Of a DNA stretch of 64,000 nt, positions 41,669 through 49,663 are shown in pieces. The notes below the pieces were generated by a model that ran no database searches, had not been told where the DNA came from, and worked only from the letters and a program-made list of their open reading frames with translations. A program made the position numbers and the translations under genes. Each line of letters starts with the position of its first letter. The stretch's first letter is position 1. Origin of the DNA: Rhizobium sullae (lineage in GTDB: Bacteria > Pseudomonadota > Alphaproteobacteria > Rhizobiales > Rhizobiaceae); assembly GCF_900169785.1 (NCBI RefSeq), contig NZ_FWER01000022.1:24946-88945 (forward strand), given 5' to 3'.

Positions 41669-42655
41669 ATGAGGAAGGCATTATTACTTGCATTCACCGC
41701 TCTGGCGCTCACCGCCGGCCCGGCGCTTGCCAAGAAGCAGCTCGTCATCGTCGTGAAGGGCCTCGACAACCCGTTCTTCGAGGCGATCAACCAGGGTTGC
41801 CAGAAATGGAACAAGGAAAACCCAGACTCGGAATATGAGTGCTTCTACACAGGTCCGGCATCGACGTCCGATGAGGCCGGCGAGGCACAGATCGTCCAGG
41901 ACATGCTGGGCAAGGCAGACACGGCTGCGATCGCCATCTCGCCGTCGAACGCCAAACTCATCGCCCAGACGCTCAAGACCGCCAATCCGAGCGTTCCGGT
42001 GATGACGCTCGACGCCGATCTCGCGGCAGAAGATGCAGCGCTCCGCAAGACATACCTCGGCACCGACAACTACCTGATGGGAGCGCGCATCGGCGAGTAC
42101 ATCAAGAAGGCCAAGCCAAACGGCGGCAAGATCTGCACGATCGAAGGCAATCCGGGAGCCGACAACATCCTGCGCCGCGCGCAAGGCATGCGCGATACGC
42201 TCACCGGCCAGAAGGACCTTGCCGCGCTGAAGGGCGAAGGCGGCTGGACGGAAGTCGCCGGCTGCCCGGTCTTCACCAATGACGATGGCGCCAAGGGCGT
42301 TCAGGCGATGACCGACATCCTTGCCGCCAACCCGGACCTCGACGCATTCGGCATCATGGGAGGCTGGCCGCTTTTCGGCGCGCCGCAACCCTATCGCGAC
42401 CTCTTCAAGCCCATGGCCGAGAAGATCGCCAGCAACGAATTCGTCATCGGCGCCGCCGACACGATCGGCGACGAAGTGGCGATAGCCAAGGAAGGGCTTG
42501 TCACCGCGCTGGTCGGCCAGCGTCCATTCGAAATGGGCTACAAGGCACCGACCGTGATGATGGACCTGATCGCCGGAAAGCCGGTCGAGGATCCGGTGTT
42601 CACCGGGCTCGACGAGTGCACCAAGGAGACCGTCGACACCTGCATCCAGAAATAA
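41669..42655 (+). CDS. Ribose-type ABC transporter substrate-binding protein
   Basis: Periplasmic binding protein (328 aa) of the Peripla_BP_4 class. Start ATG 41669 follows AAGGGAGGAAACC; signal peptide MRKALLLAFTALALTAGPALA. Mature part KKQLVIVVKGLDNPFFEAIN; AIAISPSNAKLIAQTLKTA; YLGTDNYLMGARIGEYIKKA; GEVAIAKEGLVTALVGQRPFE (last part), usual in family members. Unlike typical RbsB, two pairs of Cys are present (C at QGCQKW, YECFY, KICTI, AGCPV and CTKETVDTC), suggesting disulfides. Transport partners are the divergent ATPase and permease genes. Confidence 0.94.
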   Translation: MRKALLLAFTALALTAGPALAKKQLVIVVKGLDNPFFEAINQGCQKWNKENPDSEYECFYTGPASTSDEAGEAQIVQDMLGKADTAAIAISPSNAKLIAQTLKTANPSVPVMTLDADLAAEDAALRKTYLGTDNYLMGARIGEYIKKAKPNGGKICTIEGNPGADNILRRAQGMRDTLTGQKDLAALKGEGGWTEVAGCPVFTNDDGAKGVQAMTDILAANPDLDAFGIMGGWPLFGAPQPYRDLFKPMAEKIASNEFVIGAADTIGDEVAIAKEGLVTALVGQRPFEMGYKAPTVMMDLIAGKPVEDPVFTGLDECTKETVDTCIQK

Positions 42656-42664
42656 CGCGCGTCT

Positions 42665-42692
42665 CGGAGCGCCCAAAACAGTGGGCGCTCCG
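42665..42692 (+). terminator. GC-rich hairpin after the binding-protein gene
   Basis: Ten-base stem CGGAGCGCCC / GGGCGCTCCG with an 8-base loop, 10 bases after the stop codon. There is no U-run behind it, so it may be a stabilising or Rho-assisted 3' end rather than a classical intrinsic terminator. Confidence 0.5.
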
Positions 42693-43035
42693 GTTCCCGA
42701 TCATCTCAGCGGACACCGCGTCTCCCGGAATCTTTATAGGTGACGAAGGCTCGCCGGCGCTTCCTGTCATCGCAGCAACTTTTGACTTGGTCCGTGCTGC
42801 GGCATGCGCAGAAACGTCATGAGAACATCGAAAAAACTTCGATTGCAACCGCGACACACTGCCCGCAGTGCGGTTCGCAAGGCATTGGCAACACCGGCCA
42901 GATCATAGCCGGGCGTTCACGATGGGTGCCTGCTCCGTAGTCGTCCAAGTCATTCGGCGCACGCCGATCCATCAAGACCGGCGTGACCGTGATGGCTGGG
43001 AAAAGCGGCGGGATGTCCACCAGCCGCCTTCACTT
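42693..43035. other. Non-coding stretch with a possible zinc-ribbon fragment
   Basis: No full gene seen. A plus-strand stretch ending at 42940 reads THCPQCGSQGIGNTGQIIAG, like the zinc ribbon of a transposase or other protein, but it is short and without a start. Probably a remnant. Confidence 0.35.
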
Positions 43036-44151
43036 TCATTTACCGGCGGCCTGTGTGGCGTACATGTAGCTGTCATAGCTGTATTCGGCGACGCGGAACC
43101 ACTCGAAGGATTCGTCGCGGAATTTCTTCCAAGACGGATAGATCTTCGCCCAGGCCGGATATTTGGCGCTGTATTCGCCATAGAGCTCGAATGTCGCCTT
43201 ATAGGCCGCATCCATGACGTCGCGCGGGAGCGGACGAAGTTTCACGCCCTTGCCGACCAGCGAACGGATCGCCTTGGTGTTCTTGACGTCGTAGAGCGCC
43301 TGCATGTTGACATTGGCCGCCTTACAAGCGGTGTCGAGCGCCGCCTTGTAGGCGTCCGGAAGCCCTTCATACTGCGCCTTGTTGATGAAGAAGTGGATGG
43401 TCAGGCCGCCTTCCCAATAGGCGGGATAATAGTAATAGGGGGCGATCTGGTAGAAGCCGAGGCGCTCGTCATCATAGGGTCCAACCCATTCGGCCGCATC
43501 GATCGTGCCGCGTTCGAGCGCCGGATAGATGTCCCCGCCCGGAAGCTGTTGCGGAACGACACCAAGACGCGACATCACCTGGCCGGCGACGCCGGCAATG
43601 CGCATCTTGACACCATTCAGGTCTGCAAGGCTGTTGATCTCCTTGCGGAACCAGCCCCCCATCTGGGCGCCGGTGCCGCCGCCGGGTTTGCCGACGATGC
43701 CGTATTCGGAAAGAAACTCGTCATAAAGCTCGTTGCCGCCGCCGTGATAGAGCCAAGCGTTTTGCTGGCGAGCATTGAGGCCGAATGGGATCGTTGACCC
43801 GATCGCAAAGGTCGGATTCTTGCCGGTGAAGTAGTATCCGCAGGTATGGGCGATTTCGACAGTGTTCGCCTGAACGGCGTCGATTGCCTGGGGGCCCGGA
43901 ACGATCTCGCCGGCTTGAAAGACCTGGATCTGAAACTTGCCCTCGGTGATCTTGGAAAGGGCGTCGGCCATGACGACCGCTCCGCCGTAGATCGTATCAA
44001 GATTGTTCGGAAAGCCCGATGTCAGGCGCCACTTGATCGTCGGCAGTTCCTGGGCGACGGCAGGAGCAGCCAGCGCTGCACCGGCAACGGTGGCAGCGCC
44101 TCCGAGCGCTCCCTTGGTCAGAAAATTACGGCGGCTCAGTTTATCGGTCAT
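43036..44151 (-). CDS. dctP: TRAP transporter substrate-binding protein, DctP family (Tat-type signal)
   Basis: Periplasmic binding protein (371 aa) for TRAP-type uptake, probably of carboxylates or keto acids. Start at ATG 44151 (MTDKLSRRNFLTKGALGG), after AGGAGGAAATA; SRRNFL suggests Tat export. Mature part: TIKWRLTSGFPNNLDTIYGGA, FAIGSTIPFGLNARQQNAW, a KEINSLADLNGVKMRIAGVAGQV segment (key LxGxKMRI) and EWVGPYDDERLGFYQIAPYY, as in the TakP/large-Pfam DctP branch. It is the last gene of the TRAP operon. Confidence 0.93.
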   Translation of the reverse strand: MTDKLSRRNFLTKGALGGAATVAGAALAAPAVAQELPTIKWRLTSGFPNNLDTIYGGAVVMADALSKITEGKFQIQVFQAGEIVPGPQAIDAVQANTVEIAHTCGYYFTGKNPTFAIGSTIPFGLNARQQNAWLYHGGGNELYDEFLSEYGIVGKPGGGTGAQMGGWFRKEINSLADLNGVKMRIAGVAGQVMSRLGVVPQQLPGGDIYPALERGTIDAAEWVGPYDDERLGFYQIAPYYYYPAYWEGGLTIHFFINKAQYEGLPDAYKAALDTACKAANVNMQALYDVKNTKAIRSLVGKGVKLRPLPRDVMDAAYKATFELYGEYSAKYPAWAKIYPSWKKFRDESFEWFRVAEYSYDSYMYATQAAGK

Positions 44152-44213
44152 TATTTCCTCCTCGGTTGATGGCATGCAGCACTTGGCAAAGCGCAATTGG
44201 GCAAACGGTTGTG

Positions 44214-45794
44214 TTACTTGGCGGGTTCGGACGGCGGCGCGCCGAAGCTTGGGGTCGGCGATCCGAAATCCGGCGCGGGTGCCCCAAAACCTGGCGCTGC
44301 CGGCGCACCGTTTGACGGCTCAGGAGCGCCAAATGGCTGTGCGGGGGTTCCAAACGGGTTCTCTCCGCCGGCACCCGGCATCGGGACATTCAGCTGGATG
44401 GTCGACGGATCGACTGTCACCTGGCCGGACTTGTAGTGGGTGACGAGCTGCGGGAACGCGATCACAACGATGACCATCGCAAGCTGGATTCCCAGGAAAG
44501 GCAAGGCGCCCATGTAGATCTGACCTGACGTGACCGGCTGGATCGTCGCGCCTGAAATACGGTCCTTATAGGCCCGGCTCGGCGCGACCGACCGCAGGTA
44601 GAACAGCGAAAAGCCGAATGGCGGATGCATGAACGAGGTCTGCATGTTGATCGCCAGCATCACGCCGAACCAGATCAGGTCGATGCCGAGGCTGTCGGCA
44701 ACGGGTGCGAGCAGCGGAATGATGATGAAGGCGAGCTCGAAATAATCGAGGAAGAAGGCAAGAAAGAAGACCAGCAGGTTGGCGACGATCAGGAAGCCGA
44801 CTTCGCCGCCCGGGATCGACGTCATCAGATGCTCGACCCAAACGTGACCGTTCACTCCATAAAACGTCAGCGAAAAGACGCGCGCCCCCAACAGGATGAA
44901 GATCACGAAAGACGAGAGCTTCGCCGTCGAATAAAGGGCGGCCGTGATCATCTTGAGATCGAGGCGGCGATTGAACGCCGCCAGGATCAGGGCACCGACG
45001 GCACCCATCGCACCACCTTCAGTCGGGGTCGCAAGACCGATGAAAATGGTTCCGAGCACCAGGAAGATCAGTACGAGCGGCGGCACGAGCGATGTGACGA
45101 CTCTGCCGGCGAGCTTCCACCCGCGCAGCAAACGCGCTTCTGCCGGTAGCGCCGGAACGCTCGCGGGCCGCAGAAAGGACATCACGATGATGTAGCCGGA
45201 ATAGACCGCCACCAAGAGCAGGCCGGGCACCAGCGCGCCCTTGTACATGTCGCCGACAGACCGGCCGAGCTGGTCTGCCAGGATAATCAGGACGAGGCTT
45301 GGCGGAATGATCTGCGCCAGCGTCCCCGATGCCGCGATGGTGCCGGCGGCAACGCGGCGATCGTAGCCGTAACGAAGCATGATCGGCAGCGAGATCAAGC
45401 CCATCGAGATAACGGAGGCTGCGACCACGCCGGTCGTTGCGGCAAGGATGGCGCCGACGAAGATGACGGCAAACGCCAGGCCGCCGCGCACCGGTCCGAA
45501 GAGCTGGCCGATCGTGTCCAGCAGATCCTCGGCCATGCCGCTTCGCTCGAGGATCAATCCCATGAATGTGAAGAAGGGGATGGCAAGCAGCGTTTCGTTG
45601 GACATCTGCCCGAAGATTCGGTCCGGAATCGCTCCGAAAAGATTGATCGGAAGCAGGCCCATCTCGATGCCGATGAAACCGAACACAAAGCCGACAAAAG
45701 CTAGCGCAAACGCCACCGGATAGCCGAGCAGAAGCACCACGATCAACGACAAGAACATGATGGGCGCGAGATTTTCCGCGAAGAAAGCAAACAT
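44214..45794 (-). CDS. dctM: TRAP transporter large permease, DctM family, with Pro/Gly/Ala-rich tail
   Basis: Inner-membrane protein (526 aa) forming the translocation path. Residues 1-450 follow the DctM pattern of about twelve helices: TLLAIPFFTFMGLILERSGMAEDLLD, ATTGVVAASVISMGLISLP, GTLAQIIPPSLVLIILADQL, ATPTEGGAMGAVGALILA, PPFGFSLFYLRSVAP. The last ~65 residues form an unusual tail rich in Pro, Gly, Ala and Phe with repeated FGAP/FGSP units (PGFGAPAPDFGSPTPSFGAP). This tail is absent from standard DctM proteins of 425-460 aa. Start ATG 45794; 14 bases from dctQ. Confidence 0.93.
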   Translation of the reverse strand: MFAFFAENLAPIMFLSLIVVLLLGYPVAFALAFVGFVFGFIGIEMGLLPINLFGAIPDRIFGQMSNETLLAIPFFTFMGLILERSGMAEDLLDTIGQLFGPVRGGLAFAVIFVGAILAATTGVVAASVISMGLISLPIMLRYGYDRRVAAGTIAASGTLAQIIPPSLVLIILADQLGRSVGDMYKGALVPGLLLVAVYSGYIIVMSFLRPASVPALPAEARLLRGWKLAGRVVTSLVPPLVLIFLVLGTIFIGLATPTEGGAMGAVGALILAAFNRRLDLKMITAALYSTAKLSSFVIFILLGARVFSLTFYGVNGHVWVEHLMTSIPGGEVGFLIVANLLVFFLAFFLDYFELAFIIIPLLAPVADSLGIDLIWFGVMLAINMQTSFMHPPFGFSLFYLRSVAPSRAYKDRISGATIQPVTSGQIYMGALPFLGIQLAMVIVVIAFPQLVTHYKSGQVTVDPSTIQLNVPMPGAGGENPFGTPAQPFGAPEPSNGAPAAPGFGAPAPDFGSPTPSFGAPPSEPAK

Positions 45795-45808
45795 GGATTT
45801 TTTCCTGC

Positions 45809-46357
45809 CTAGAGAATTTGTGCTTCAGCGTCGGCAAGCGCGATCGCGTCCGGAAGATCGCCCTTCAGGATCGCGATGCGTTTGATCAGTTCCGAAAGGC
45901 CCTGAAGGGTGAGCAAGCCGAAGCCGGCGGGAATGAGCGCCCATACAGGCCATAAGAGCAGGCCGCCGGTATTGTTCGACACTTCACCGCTGACGAACTT
46001 CGAAACGACGATCGGCCAGGACAGGTAGGTCGTGATGAGACAGAACGGGAAAAGGAAGAAGATCGTGCCGAGGATTTCGATCCAAAGCTGCGCTCGCCGC
46101 GGTAGCTGACCGTAGACAAGGTCCACCTTGACATGCTCGCTCCCCAGGAGCGTCCAAGCCGCAGCGATGAGGAATGCGGCAGAAAACAGATACCACTGGG
46201 CCTCGAGCCAGGCATTCGAACTGAGGTTGAACAGCTTCCGGGTCGTTGCATTGATCGCGCTGATCAGGACGGCTGCCAACAGCAGCCAGGAAACGGATTT
46301 ACCCAAAAACGTATTGATCGCGTCGATGACGCGCGACAGCGACAGCAAGCCAGACAT
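45809..46357 (-). CDS. dctQ: TRAP transporter small permease, DctQ family
   Basis: Inner-membrane subunit (182 aa) with four helices. Start ATG 46357 (MSGLLSLSRVIDAINTFLG) follows GGGAGGATTACATC; the longer open frame upstream crosses the promoter region. Typical: VSWLLLAAVLISAINATTRK, WLEAQWYLFSAAFLIAAAWTL, a conserved HVKVDLVYGQLPRRAQLWIE segment (key HVxVDLxY) and SSNAWLEA. First gene of the TRAP operon, downstream of a palindrome and a putative promoter. Confidence 0.93.
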   Translation of the reverse strand: MSGLLSLSRVIDAINTFLGKSVSWLLLAAVLISAINATTRKLFNLSSNAWLEAQWYLFSAAFLIAAAWTLLGSEHVKVDLVYGQLPRRAQLWIEILGTIFFLFPFCLITTYLSWPIVVSKFVSGEVSNNTGGLLLWPVWALIPAGFGLLTLQGLSELIKRIAILKGDLPDAIALADAEAQIL

Positions 46358-46410
46358 GATGTAATCCTCCCAGCGGTCACCGGCTTTGAGAAAGCATGAC
46401 CACCGGGCAA

Positions 46411-46439
46411 CTGGTATGGTGCGGAGTTTTTTGGAACAA
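46411..46439 (-). promoter_or_regulatory. Weak sigma-70 promoter candidate for dctQMP
   Basis: On the minus strand TTGTTC (46439-46434) and TACCAG (46416-46411) are 17 bases apart. The weak -10 box is what an activator-dependent promoter would have. With transcription starting near 46404 the palindrome at 46464-46487 would be centred near -71. Confidence 0.4.
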
Positions 46440-46463
46440 GACTGAAAATGGGCAAAATACGCG

Positions 46464-46487
46464 GGCCTACCCAGTACTGGGTAGGCC
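46464..46487. promoter_or_regulatory. Perfect 24-base palindrome, likely response-regulator site
   Basis: Half-site GGCCTACCCAGT followed by its exact reverse complement. It lies three bases downstream of the response-regulator stop codon and upstream of dctQ. NarL/LuxR-type regulators bind such palindromes, and this is the only large one in the neighbourhood. It could also fold as a hairpin at the end of the regulator transcript; no U-run follows on the minus strand. Confidence 0.65.
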
Positions 46488-46489
46488 AC

Positions 46490-47134
46490 TTAACTGTCGG
46501 CCCAGGTTAATCCGTTCTCGATCGCATAGCGGGTCAATCCGGCCGTCGTCGCGATGCCGAGCTTCTTCTTTATGTTCTTGCGATGCGTTTCGACTGTTGC
46601 AGCCGAAATGCCCAGTGTCTGGGCAATATCGCGATTGCTTTTTCCTGCCGCCAGCAACAATAAAACATCATGCTCGCGCGTCGTCAGAGGAAGCGCATCC
46701 GGCGCCTCCTTTCGCTCGAGCAGAACGTCCGAGACACCGGAAGAGAAGTAGGTTTTGCCATCTGCCACGGCTTCGATCGCCGCGATGATCTCGTCGGTCG
46801 AGACATCCTTGAGAATGTAGCCGGAGGCCCCATGCAATACCGACGTGGAAATGTACTCGCGACTGTCGTGCATCGACAGCATCAGGATCCGCGTCTCAGG
46901 CAATTGTTCCTTGAAGAGCTCTATCGCATCGATTCCGCTCAGCTGCGGCATGTTGATATCCATCAACACGACGGCAGGCCTTTCCCTTTGCGCAATCTCA
47001 AGTCCGGTGCGTGCCAATCCGGCGGTGCCGACAATTTCGATGTGTTCATAGGTTTCCAGCACAGCCCCTAGCCCGTCGAGAACCAGGGGGTGATTATCGA
47101 TCAAGAGAACCTTGATACTTTTCCTGCCGCTCAT
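46490..47134 (-). CDS. Response regulator, NarL/LuxR family
   Basis: Two-domain regulator (214 aa). Receiver domain with acidic pocket IDNHPLVLDGL and phosphorylation site Asp59 in VVLMDINMPQLSG, then a LuxR-type helix-turn-helix near residues 150-210 (LTTREHDVLLLLAAGKSNRDIA, with VETHRKNIKKKLG). The start overlaps the kinase stop by four bases. Its probable target is the TRAP operon immediately downstream. Confidence 0.95.
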   Translation of the reverse strand: MSGRKSIKVLLIDNHPLVLDGLGAVLETYEHIEIVGTAGLARTGLEIAQRERPAVVLMDINMPQLSGIDAIELFKEQLPETRILMLSMHDSREYISTSVLHGASGYILKDVSTDEIIAAIEAVADGKTYFSSGVSDVLLERKEAPDALPLTTREHDVLLLLAAGKSNRDIAQTLGISAATVETHRKNIKKKLGIATTAGLTRYAIENGLTWADS

Positions 47135-48522
47135 GCTGCTTCCTTGCGTTGCGCGCGGTTCACCGTTGCCGACCTTGGAAGCATCGCCGTCAGGATCGTG
47201 CCAGCCGACGTTGTCTTGATCAGCAACAAGCCGCCGAAATGGGCCAGGCGCTCCTGCATGTTGCGCAGCCCGAGCCCACCGCCGAATGCTTTCTTTCCCT
47301 CTGCGATGTTTTCATCGAAGCCGTTGCCGTTGTCAGAGATCGTCATACGGACGCGGCCGCCAACGCTCCAAATCTTAATAGCGACACGCGTTGCTCCGGA
47401 ATGCCGCTCCACATTGTTCAGCGCTTCCTGCGCAACACGATAAAGCGCCGTGCTCGCCTCGGGCTTCAGCATGTTCTTGAAGGTCAGCGCCTCAAGCCGT
47501 GTGTCGATGGCAGTGCGCTCCGAGAAGTTGTCGCAAAGCGCCTTGAGCGCCGGGGTCAGGCCGAGATCGTCAAGCGCCCGCGGACGCAGGTCATGCGACA
47601 GGCGCCGCACTTCCTTGATCGCGCCGTTCAGCGCCTCCGCGCCCCGATCGATTGCACGAGCCGCATCCTCGGACTGGCTCTTGACCTTGCGGCACGCCAG
47701 ATCGATTGCGTAGCGCACGCCGATCAGGTTTTGCGAAATCCCATCATGTAGTTCGCGGGCAAGGCGCGCCCTTTCCTCTTCCTGCGTGTCGATGATGCGC
47801 TGCGCAAGCTGCTTAAGCTTGCTGTCTGCAAGCCGCCGTTCCCTCAAGGTCAGCAGCATGCCGGTGGCAAAGACGGTGAGAACCGCCGGCACGGCGATCA
47901 GCGCGATGATCAGAAACGTTTTGCGGATATTGGCGCGGAAATCGGCATTTGCAGCGGCGGTCTGCGCGAAGACGTCATCGAGATAGACGCCTGTGCCCAG
48001 CATCCATTTCCATTTGTCGAGACCGACGGCGAAGGAGAGTTTGTCGGCCACCTCGCCGGAAGACGGCTTCTGCCACTTGTATTGGTGGAGCCCCCCGCCC
48101 TCCTTGGCCTTCTGGATCAGGTTGGCGATCACCTTGTCGCCATCGGGATCCGTCAGGTCGAGCCAATTATGGCCCGGGCGAAACGCCTGGCGCGGATGCA
48201 CGATATTGTTGCCCTCGTAATCATAGACGAAGAAATAGCCATCCTGGCCATAGTCGAGAGCAGTCAGGATCGCGCGAACCTTCTCCTTTGCCACTTCGTC
48301 ATCCGGACCGGCAGCCGTGTAGATGTCATGGATCGCGGAGAGCGCAAGATTTGTGAGGTTGAGGAGTTCCGTCTCCTTGGCCTTCAGCATGTTTCGCTCG
48401 AATGTGTCGATACTGCTGCGCACGAGCGTCGCCGATTGCCACGTGATGAACGCAGTGACGATCAGGATGGCCAGGATCAACGGGACGATGGCCAGCGCCA
48501 CAATCTGATGCCTAAGGTTCAT
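47131..48522 (-). CDS. Membrane sensor histidine kinase with single Cache domain (HisKA_3)
   Basis: Sensor (463 aa) for the response regulator downstream. Helix 1 spans about residues 8-28; the periplasmic part contains a Cache domain with DGYFFVYDYEGNNIVHP near 95-110 and LSFAVGLDKWKWMLGTGVYL near 162-181; a second helix spans about 203-226. The HisKA_3 dimerisation helix has the phospho-acceptor His259 in RLARELHDGISQN, and the ATPase part has DNGNGFDENI and GGGLGLRNMQERL. Family 7 kinases of this kind pair with NarL-type regulators. Likely detects the TRAP substrate. Confidence 0.95.
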   Translation of the reverse strand: MNLRHQIVALAIVPLILAILIVTAFITWQSATLVRSSIDTFERNMLKAKETELLNLTNLALSAIHDIYTAAGPDDEVAKEKVRAILTALDYGQDGYFFVYDYEGNNIVHPRQAFRPGHNWLDLTDPDGDKVIANLIQKAKEGGGLHQYKWQKPSSGEVADKLSFAVGLDKWKWMLGTGVYLDDVFAQTAAANADFRANIRKTFLIIALIAVPAVLTVFATGMLLTLRERRLADSKLKQLAQRIIDTQEEERARLARELHDGISQNLIGVRYAIDLACRKVKSQSEDAARAIDRGAEALNGAIKEVRRLSHDLRPRALDDLGLTPALKALCDNFSERTAIDTRLEALTFKNMLKPEASTALYRVAQEALNNVERHSGATRVAIKIWSVGGRVRMTISDNGNGFDENIAEGKKAFGGGLGLRNMQERLAHFGGLLLIKTTSAGTILTAMLPRSATVNRAQRKEAA

Positions 48523-48698
48523 ATCCTCACCTCCCCACCGCCTTCGTCAGGCGGACGAGCATATATACGAAATAGCACCGACGGATAGCGCACGCATCGC
48601 CGCATCCGCAAACTTCGTTTTTCTCTACAAATGAGATCGTGAGCTCGGCGAGGGTGTCTATTCGAGTAAATGCCTTAGTGGGCCACTTGGCCGCCCTC

Positions 48699-49217
48699 TT
48701 AGCATTTCGAGAGAATATCATTGACAACGCTGGCGAGCGGCGCAGTGGCGTCGATGCTCATCGCGTTCTTCGGAGTATCCTCTTGCGTTGTGTGCCGCCG
48801 CACAATGACTTCTCGTTCGGCCGGCTTTCCGCCAAACTCGTCTTCTGGTCTGCTGGCAAGCCGGCTGTTCAGCGTGTCCAGATCGACGTTGAGAACGAAA
48901 ACCCCGTCAAACAGATCAATAAAGCGACGGAAATTCCTGGAGCCGCCGCAGAAGAAGGAGATCGGGTGGCTTCGATCGGCGACCAGGGATTTGACTTTGT
49001 CGACGTTCCAAAGGTGGTGCTTGTGCCCAAAGGCCACATCCAGAATGCACTGCCCGTCCGCAGAGCCGTCCAGCGGTTTGCCCGTTTCTGGATCGCCTTG
49101 ATAAGCCAACTCGCGGTCGCCATGGATAACGTGGTGACCGCGCCGCTGCAGCTCGGTGGCGACTGAAGTCTTGCCAGTCCCAGAAAGGCCTTCGATCAAA
49201 TAGTTCTTAACGCCCAT
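48699..49217 (-). CDS. Small P-loop NTPase (kinase-like)
   Basis: Protein of 172 aa with a P-loop GLSGTGKTS near residue 10 and a fold like small-molecule kinases: HVIHGDRELAYQGDP, FDGVFVLNVDLDTLNSRLASR (lid-type region) and a C-terminal helix DATAPLASVVNDILSKC. Start at ATG 49217 (MGVKNYLIEGLSG); TTG 49223 is an alternative. No recognisable substrate motif; similar proteins are often annotated as AAA or shikimate-kinase-like. It stands alone, so its role is unknown. Confidence 0.82.
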   Translation of the reverse strand: MGVKNYLIEGLSGTGKTSVATELQRRGHHVIHGDRELAYQGDPETGKPLDGSADGQCILDVAFGHKHHLWNVDKVKSLVADRSHPISFFCGGSRNFRRFIDLFDGVFVLNVDLDTLNSRLASRPEDEFGGKPAEREVIVRRHTTQEDTPKNAMSIDATAPLASVVNDILSKC

Positions 49218-49663
49218 TTCCAACCCGATTTGGAAAGCTTGTTTGCGCTGCCGAAAGCGACAACAGCGGTCATATGGAGCTATTGTGAGAACGGCAAGAC
49301 ACTATCACAGGGCGTCTCCGCGACAGCTTCTGGGCGCGAAGGTGCTGCTTGGCGTTGTTGCTCGAATGTCCGCACTTAGGATGCAACGTCGAGGCGTTAA
49401 GCGAGTGAGATGGGCGCAACGCGGACATGTTGCCGCTAAATTACTGATTTTTCGCGCTTTTCACTCAAGCGAGCCGTATGATGGCTTTTTGAAAACGATA
49501 GGTGTCGGCCAAGTATTGGCGATTGATGGCCGCCGGCACCGCCCCGGTGGGCCATCGGCAGCGCGCAGGCCATCCGGATTGACTGGGAGCGCGGCGTCCT
49601 GATCGGAGGCCGCCCGCAAGGATGGGAGGGCGTTGGGCTACGAGCTGTGCCCCACAGGAAGCG
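49218..49663. other. Stretch without a recognisable gene
   Basis: About 450 bases. Short frames are open on both strands but none has a ribosome site or a family pattern. No repeat or terminator of note was found. Confidence 0.5.

Noticed and set aside
40616..42676. Long minus-strand frames (40616-41572 and 41684-42676)
   Set aside because: Antisense to the epimerase and binding-protein genes; no motif or ribosome site of their own.
46464..46487. Intrinsic terminator after the response regulator
   Set aside because: The perfect palindrome could form a hairpin, but there is no U-run on the minus strand, and it lies in an activator-site position; kept as an operator candidate.
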